A DNA stretch of 64,000 bases from an uncultured Eubacteriales bacterium. Lineage in GTDB: Bacteria; Bacillota; Clostridia; Oscillospirales; Acutalibacteraceae. This document shows positions 62,098 to 64,000 of this stretch, piece after piece (positions within the stretch are counted from its first letter, which is position 1; every line of letters starts with the position of its first letter). The stretch covers positions 86,768 to 150,767 of the forward strand of contig CAKSJY010000002.1 of NCBI GenBank assembly GCA_934464585.1, written 5' to 3'. A program made the translations under genes and the position numbers. A model generated the notes under the pieces. It saw only the letters and a list, made by a program, of their open reading frames with translations, did no database searches and was not told the DNA's origin.

Positions 62098-63474
62098 TTA
62101 ATTACGATTTTTAGAATTTAGAGGGGTTTTCTTTTTGTTTATAATAACACCTATTGCCATAATAACAGCAAATATTATCAAATAGTATGCGACAGCTATA
62201 CCGTGAGCGTAGCAAGCTGCGACAAGCATAAATACACAAGCACAAACTCCTAATCCTGGCATTATAATTCTTTTAAAGATTCCAAATGATTTTTCTCTTA
62301 TCATAAACATAACGAAAATTGGTATATACATGGTATATATAGTAACTATAGGTAGTTCAGAACTATCAAAACTAAAAGCTCCGAACCAACGTACTGATGA
62401 TATATTAGCGCCATAGAAATATACTAACCATAATATGCAAAAGAATAAGCCTAATACAGATGAGTTTGCAGGCATATTTGTATGACTGTCAATAGTACCA
62501 AATACTTCAGGACGTGGCCCTTCTTTTCTTGCAGCTAAAGAATAAAAACCTCTTGTGCATCCTAACATTACTCCGTTTAATGTACCAATACATGAAACAA
62601 CAACGAACACGAACATTAAAACTCCGCCAATATTTGTGAATACATTGCTGAATGCAAGTTTTGCACCGGCTTCTCCGCCATTCATCATAATTCTGTTTTC
62701 AACAGCGCCTGCAAGACCAACATAATATAAAATGTACATAATAACTACAAATATAGTACCAAAAGTAAGGGCTAAAGGTAAGTTCCTTTTAGCGTCTTTT
62801 AACTCTGCGTTTATACTTGTTGCAACGATCCATCCTTCATAAGCAAATGCTGAAGCAACAACTGCAGTAAATAGTGGATTTCCTTTTACATCAGCGATTA
62901 CTCCTGAAGTGAAGTTATCTATTAATATACCATTTTTTAATCCGATTACTACACCAAATATAGCCATTAAGACTAATGGGATTATTTTAATAATTGTAGT
63001 TGAGACTTGTATTATACCTGCAAGTTTTGGTGATAAAGTATTTATTGTGTAACTGCTAATTAAGAAGAATGCTGCTAGAATCATACATCCGGGTCCGGAA
63101 ACGTTTAATCCTAAAAGTACACAAGTATATCTAGCGGATACCCAAGACAAGACTCCTGTGAGAGTAGGGTAGTAGATAGTTGCCATAAACCATCCTACAA
63201 AATATCCATATTTACTTCCCATAGCTACTTCTGCATAATCTACAATACCATTAACCTTTTCATATTTTGTTGCCATTGTAGCAAAAACATATGCACAAAC
63301 TACCATTATAAGTCCACCTAAGAACCAAGCTAAGATTCCTGTTGGTAAATCTCCGCCGGTAGCAACTAATATTTTTTCTGCTTTAAAAAATACGCCACTT
63401 CCAATTACTATACCTACAACCATAGCTATAGCGGTTACGAGGCCATATCTTTTTTGTAATTGTTTTTCCTCCAT
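62098..63474 (-). CDS. APC-superfamily amino acid permease
   Basis: Membrane transporter of 458 residues with about twelve hydrophobic segments. The first segment holds the substrate-binding signature AMVVGIVIGSGVFFKAEKIL, and the sixth has the AFAYEGWIVATSINAELKDAKRNLP block typical of L-type/SteT-like exchangers. It probably exchanges or imports neutral amino acids, but the exact substrate cannot be set. AGG-containing site before the ATG. It is a single-gene unit with no partner nearby. Confidence 0.92.
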   Translation of the reverse strand: MEEKQLQKRYGLVTAIAMVVGIVIGSGVFFKAEKILVATGGDLPTGILAWFLGGLIMVVCAYVFATMATKYEKVNGIVDYAEVAMGSKYGYFVGWFMATIYYPTLTGVLSWVSARYTCVLLGLNVSGPGCMILAAFFLISSYTINTLSPKLAGIIQVSTTIIKIIPLVLMAIFGVVIGLKNGILIDNFTSGVIADVKGNPLFTAVVASAFAYEGWIVATSINAELKDAKRNLPLALTFGTIFVVIMYILYYVGLAGAVENRIMMNGGEAGAKLAFSNVFTNIGGVLMFVFVVVSCIGTLNGVMLGCTRGFYSLAARKEGPRPEVFGTIDSHTNMPANSSVLGLFFCILWLVYFYGANISSVRWFGAFSFDSSELPIVTIYTMYIPIFVMFMIREKSFGIFKRIIMPGLGVCACVFMLVAACYAHGIAVAYYLIIFAVIMAIGVIINKKKTPLNSKNRN

Positions 63475-63740
63475 AAAATATACCTACCTTTTTTTAGATA
63501 ACTTCAATTATAATATAATCCATATTCGAATGCAATAGCCAAATATGTCTAGTAATATATATGAAAAGTTACATTAAGATGTAATTATGATTTTATTTAG
63601 AAATATATTTAAATTAAATGAATATTTTATTTTGGTAATGAAAAGGATATCTGGGGTATAATTTTGAACTATGTAAAAATGTTCTTTTTTATTCTTGATA
63701 CGCAGATTTGATGAAATAGGTTATGCTGTGTTTCTTAACA

Positions 63741-63767
63741 AAAGCCTCCGGTTTATCCGGAGGCTTT
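63741..63767. terminator. Terminator of the rnr-side transcript
   Basis: AAAGCCTCCGG (63741-63751) and CCGGAGGCTTT (63757-63767) form a perfect 11-bp stem. It lies 22 bases past the stop codon of the partial minus-strand gene. The rest of the 63475-63788 gap is AT-rich and shows nothing else I can support beyond the permease's upstream region. Confidence 0.85.
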
Positions 63768-63788
63768 AAGTAAGTTTTATATGTGTTA

Positions 63789-64000
63789 TTAAGAAATAGA
63801 ATCAGAGTCATTTTCAACAGGTTCAAAATCGATTATAGAATTTGCAACAGAAGCTGCAATGACCTTAACTTTGATTTTGTCTCCCATTTTGAGTTTGTTA
63901 CCACTTTTTTTGTCTATAAAACTTATTGGTGGTTCAAATACATAGTTTGAATTTTTAAATAAGTCCAATGCTACAAAACCTTCAACACTATTTTCAAGCA
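63789..64000 (-). CDS. rnr: RNase R (VacB), C-terminal S1 region, partial
   Basis: The open frame at the window edge reads toward a TAA at 63789-63791. The last 70 residues include SVEGFVALDLFKNSNYVFEP, then KSGNKLKMGDKIKVKVIAAS and a terminal IIDFEPVEN. This is the S1 RNA-binding domain at the end of RNase R, where KxGxxxxLGDKVKVxVxxAD...IDFEL is typical. The catalytic RNB domain would lie outside the window. The acidic tail ENDSDSIS is short compared with E. coli. Confidence 0.85.
   Translation of the reverse strand, partial: LENSVEGFVALDLFKNSNYVFEPPISFIDKKSGNKLKMGDKIKVKVIAASVANSIIDFEPVENDSDSIS

Overview
The window is a low-GC, densely packed chromosomal segment of a Gram-positive anaerobe. 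Gene order (ctsR-mcsA-mcsB-clpC, a mraZ-led division/cell-wall cluster, infC-rpmI-rplT, rnc-smc-ftsY, hrcA-grpE-dnaK-dnaJ with CIRCE), SD-rich starts with frequent TTG, and a MurE with a DNPR-like motif point to Bacillota, class Clostridia. The genus cannot be fixed from sequence alone. No sporulation genes lie next to ftsZ, which fits a non-sporulating host-associated lineage, but that is inference.

Layout. 1-0.55 kb: end of an ABC permease and a 38-residue Cys-rich miniprotein. 0.7-5.3 kb: CtsR-controlled protein arginine kinase/ClpC operon. 5.3-7.7 kb: a structured leader and a secreted RCC1-repeat protein whose signal peptide and body are split by one base at a G7 tract. 7.7-12.1 kb (minus): murF, murE, two TrkA-type RCK proteins and tRNA-Arg(CCG). 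12.3-23.6 kb: division and cell-wall cluster mraZ-rsmH-ftsL, then (after an internal terminator and new promoter) pbp-mraY-ftsW-murG-murA-ftsQ-ftsZ. murD and murC are missing here, and murE/murF lie in the inverted block. 23.8-25.9 kb: a large unknown protein. 25.9-27.2 kb: attenuated infC-rpmI-rplT with an AUU start on infC. 27.3-44.8 kb: housekeeping run trmH-like, dprA, topA, trmFO, plsX, rnc, radical SAM, smc, ftsY, rdgB, yhbY, nadD, yqeK, rsfS, leuS. 44.8-48.4 kb: alcohol dehydrogenase, ferredoxin and small membrane proteins. 48.4-53.3 kb: HrcA/CIRCE chaperone operon. 53.5-55.4 kb: RING-like membrane protein and galU. 55.5-61.2 kb (minus): ROK sugar kinase followed by three large unknown proteins. 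61.3-64 kb: tcdA, an APC permease and the end of RNase R.

Most unusual content. Four large unrecognised proteins (23822-25855 and the three at 55556-60209) look like one family. Each has a flexible N-terminus carrying a match to the eukaryotic protein phosphatase-1 docking motif RVxF; in two of them a perfect SILK motif precedes it by 13-14 residues, the order seen in eukaryotic PP1 regulators. Three of the four share C-terminal helical modules of Tyr/Leu/Glu/Trp pattern; the 367-residue protein is linked instead by a mid-protein helical segment. Together with the RCC1 propeller protein, which may be phase variable, this suggests eukaryote-like proteins in a host-associated bacterium. PP1 binding is a hypothesis from motifs only.
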